Assembly (NCBI GenBank): GCA_029863665.1
Contig: JAOTUX010000063.1
Span: forward strand, 1-6,337
DNA length: 6,337 nucleotides
Reading direction: 5' to 3'
Source: Candidatus Nitrosopumilus sp.
GTDB taxonomy: Archaea > Thermoproteota > Nitrososphaeria > Nitrososphaerales > Nitrosopumilaceae
Each line of letters starts with the position of its first letter. Within the stretch, counting starts at the first letter, position 1. The notes below the pieces were generated by a model, which worked only from the letters and a program-made list of their open reading frames with translations, had not been told where the DNA came from and did not search any database. This document shows, one piece after another, positions 5,786 to 6,337 of the stretch. A program made the translations under genes and the position numbers.

Positions 5786-6337
5786 TTATTCTGTTGGAAA
5801 GACAAGAGTTATTGTCGTTTTAGTTAATGTCACTTCTAACTTTTTACCCAGTATGTCATAGAATAGCTCTGTAGCCAAAGTTTTCACGTATAATGACCAC
5901 ATTTCACCCAAATCATGCTGAATTTTAAAGATGACGGTATTGTTTTTCTTTTCGATGTTATGCTGCATCCAAGCAACATTAAGCCAGGTACGAAGAATTT
6001 CTATAAAATCATCGATAGTGTATTCGCCTTTCATGAAGTTAAGTATATCTGCAAACGTATCTTTTTCTATTACTTTTGCCAGATAGATAATTTCTTTTTC
6101 TGTGAGTTTTTCAACAGCGTATTTGACAAAAGGTTTAGTCATTGGCAATAATCCTACTTTTCTCTCATATTTTTCCCAAAGAATGTGGTTTCCCAATATT
6201 TTTGAAACCAATGCATTAAAGTTGATCTTTTCAATTTCTGCTTCTTGTTTTAATTCTTCAATCAAAGCAGAAGATAGTCTAAGGGATACCGTTTTTGTTT
6301 TATCTTCAACCCTATTTTCTCTTTCACAATATTCACT
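5786..6337 (-). CDS. Ribbon-helix-helix protein with an unidentified C-terminal domain (5' end cut)
   Basis: The reading frame is open to the right edge, so the true start lies outside the window; the TTG at 6265 is not the start because it would cut the DNA-binding fold. Of 183 visible residues, about 13-50 form a ribbon-helix-helix: strand KTVSLRL, helix 1 LIEELKQEAEIEK, then helix 2 starting NFNALVSKIL. Such proteins bind DNA as dimers through the paired strands, so this is probably a transcription regulator. After it come a helical region (about 51-125, WEKYERKVGLLPMTKPF and onward) and an alpha/beta part (134-183) with HDLGEMWSLYV and a final strand TTITLVFP. I cannot name this C-terminal domain; a ligand-sensing or dimerisation role is a guess. 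The gene is followed by a possible broken small ORF and a T-rich run. Confidence 0.75.
   Translation of the reverse strand, partial: SEYCERENRVEDKTKTVSLRLSSALIEELKQEAEIEKINFNALVSKILGNHILWEKYERKVGLLPMTKPFVKYAVEKLTEKEIIYLAKVIEKDTFADILNFMKGEYTIDDFIEILRTWLNVAWMQHNIEKKNNTVIFKIQHDLGEMWSLYVKTLATELFYDILGKKLEVTLTKTTITLVFPTE

Overview
The window looks like chromosomal DNA of an ammonia-oxidising archaeon of the Nitrosopumilus type (Nitrososphaerota/Thaumarchaeota). This is an inference from several signs: AT-rich DNA, an archaeal family B DNA polymerase with a C-terminal PCNA-binding (PIP) motif, a short archaeal-type triosephosphate isomerase, TATA boxes placed about 25 bases before start codons (leaderless transcripts), and T-tract terminators. 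No rRNA, tRNA, CRISPR array, insertion sequence or phage gene was found.

Bases 1-3942, all on the minus strand, form a tight probable operon read from right to left: a dCMP deaminase-like protein (GTG start at 3942), a full-length family B DNA polymerase (851 aa), a SemiSWEET/MtN3-type three-helix membrane protein (96 aa), and triosephosphate isomerase (tpiA, cut by the left edge). The gaps are only 4, 8 and 36 bases. The first gene makes dUMP from dCMP, a step toward dTTP, and the second uses dNTPs to copy DNA. The last two, a possible small-solute transporter and a glycolysis/gluconeogenesis enzyme, have no obvious link to replication.

Bases 3943-4077 are a divergent promoter region with a TATA-like box facing each way and an 8-bp inverted repeat. 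To its right on the plus strand lies a gene for a 62-aa, very basic, probably helical protein of unknown function, followed by a T-rich terminator and a gene-poor AT-rich stretch. At 4583-4880 there is a gene for a small two-helix membrane protein that appears split by a one-base frameshift: a well-placed promoter and an ATG lead into a hydrophobic N-terminus in one frame, and the rest of the protein continues in another.

Bases 4973-5407 (minus strand) encode a single-domain universal stress protein with an intact nucleotide-binding motif and its own TATA box. Upstream of it is a 378-base stretch holding an AAAAT-type repeat with an imperfect inverted repeat and a possible broken small membrane-protein gene with an in-frame stop at codon 3. 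The right edge (5786-6337, minus strand) carries most of a protein that starts with a ribbon-helix-helix DNA-binding fold and continues into an unidentified C-terminal domain; its start lies outside the window.

I see no convincing new multi-gene system. The points most worth following up are the frameshifted gene, the stop-interrupted small membrane ORF, the Cys/His cluster in the polymerase palm, and the deaminase-polymerase pairing.
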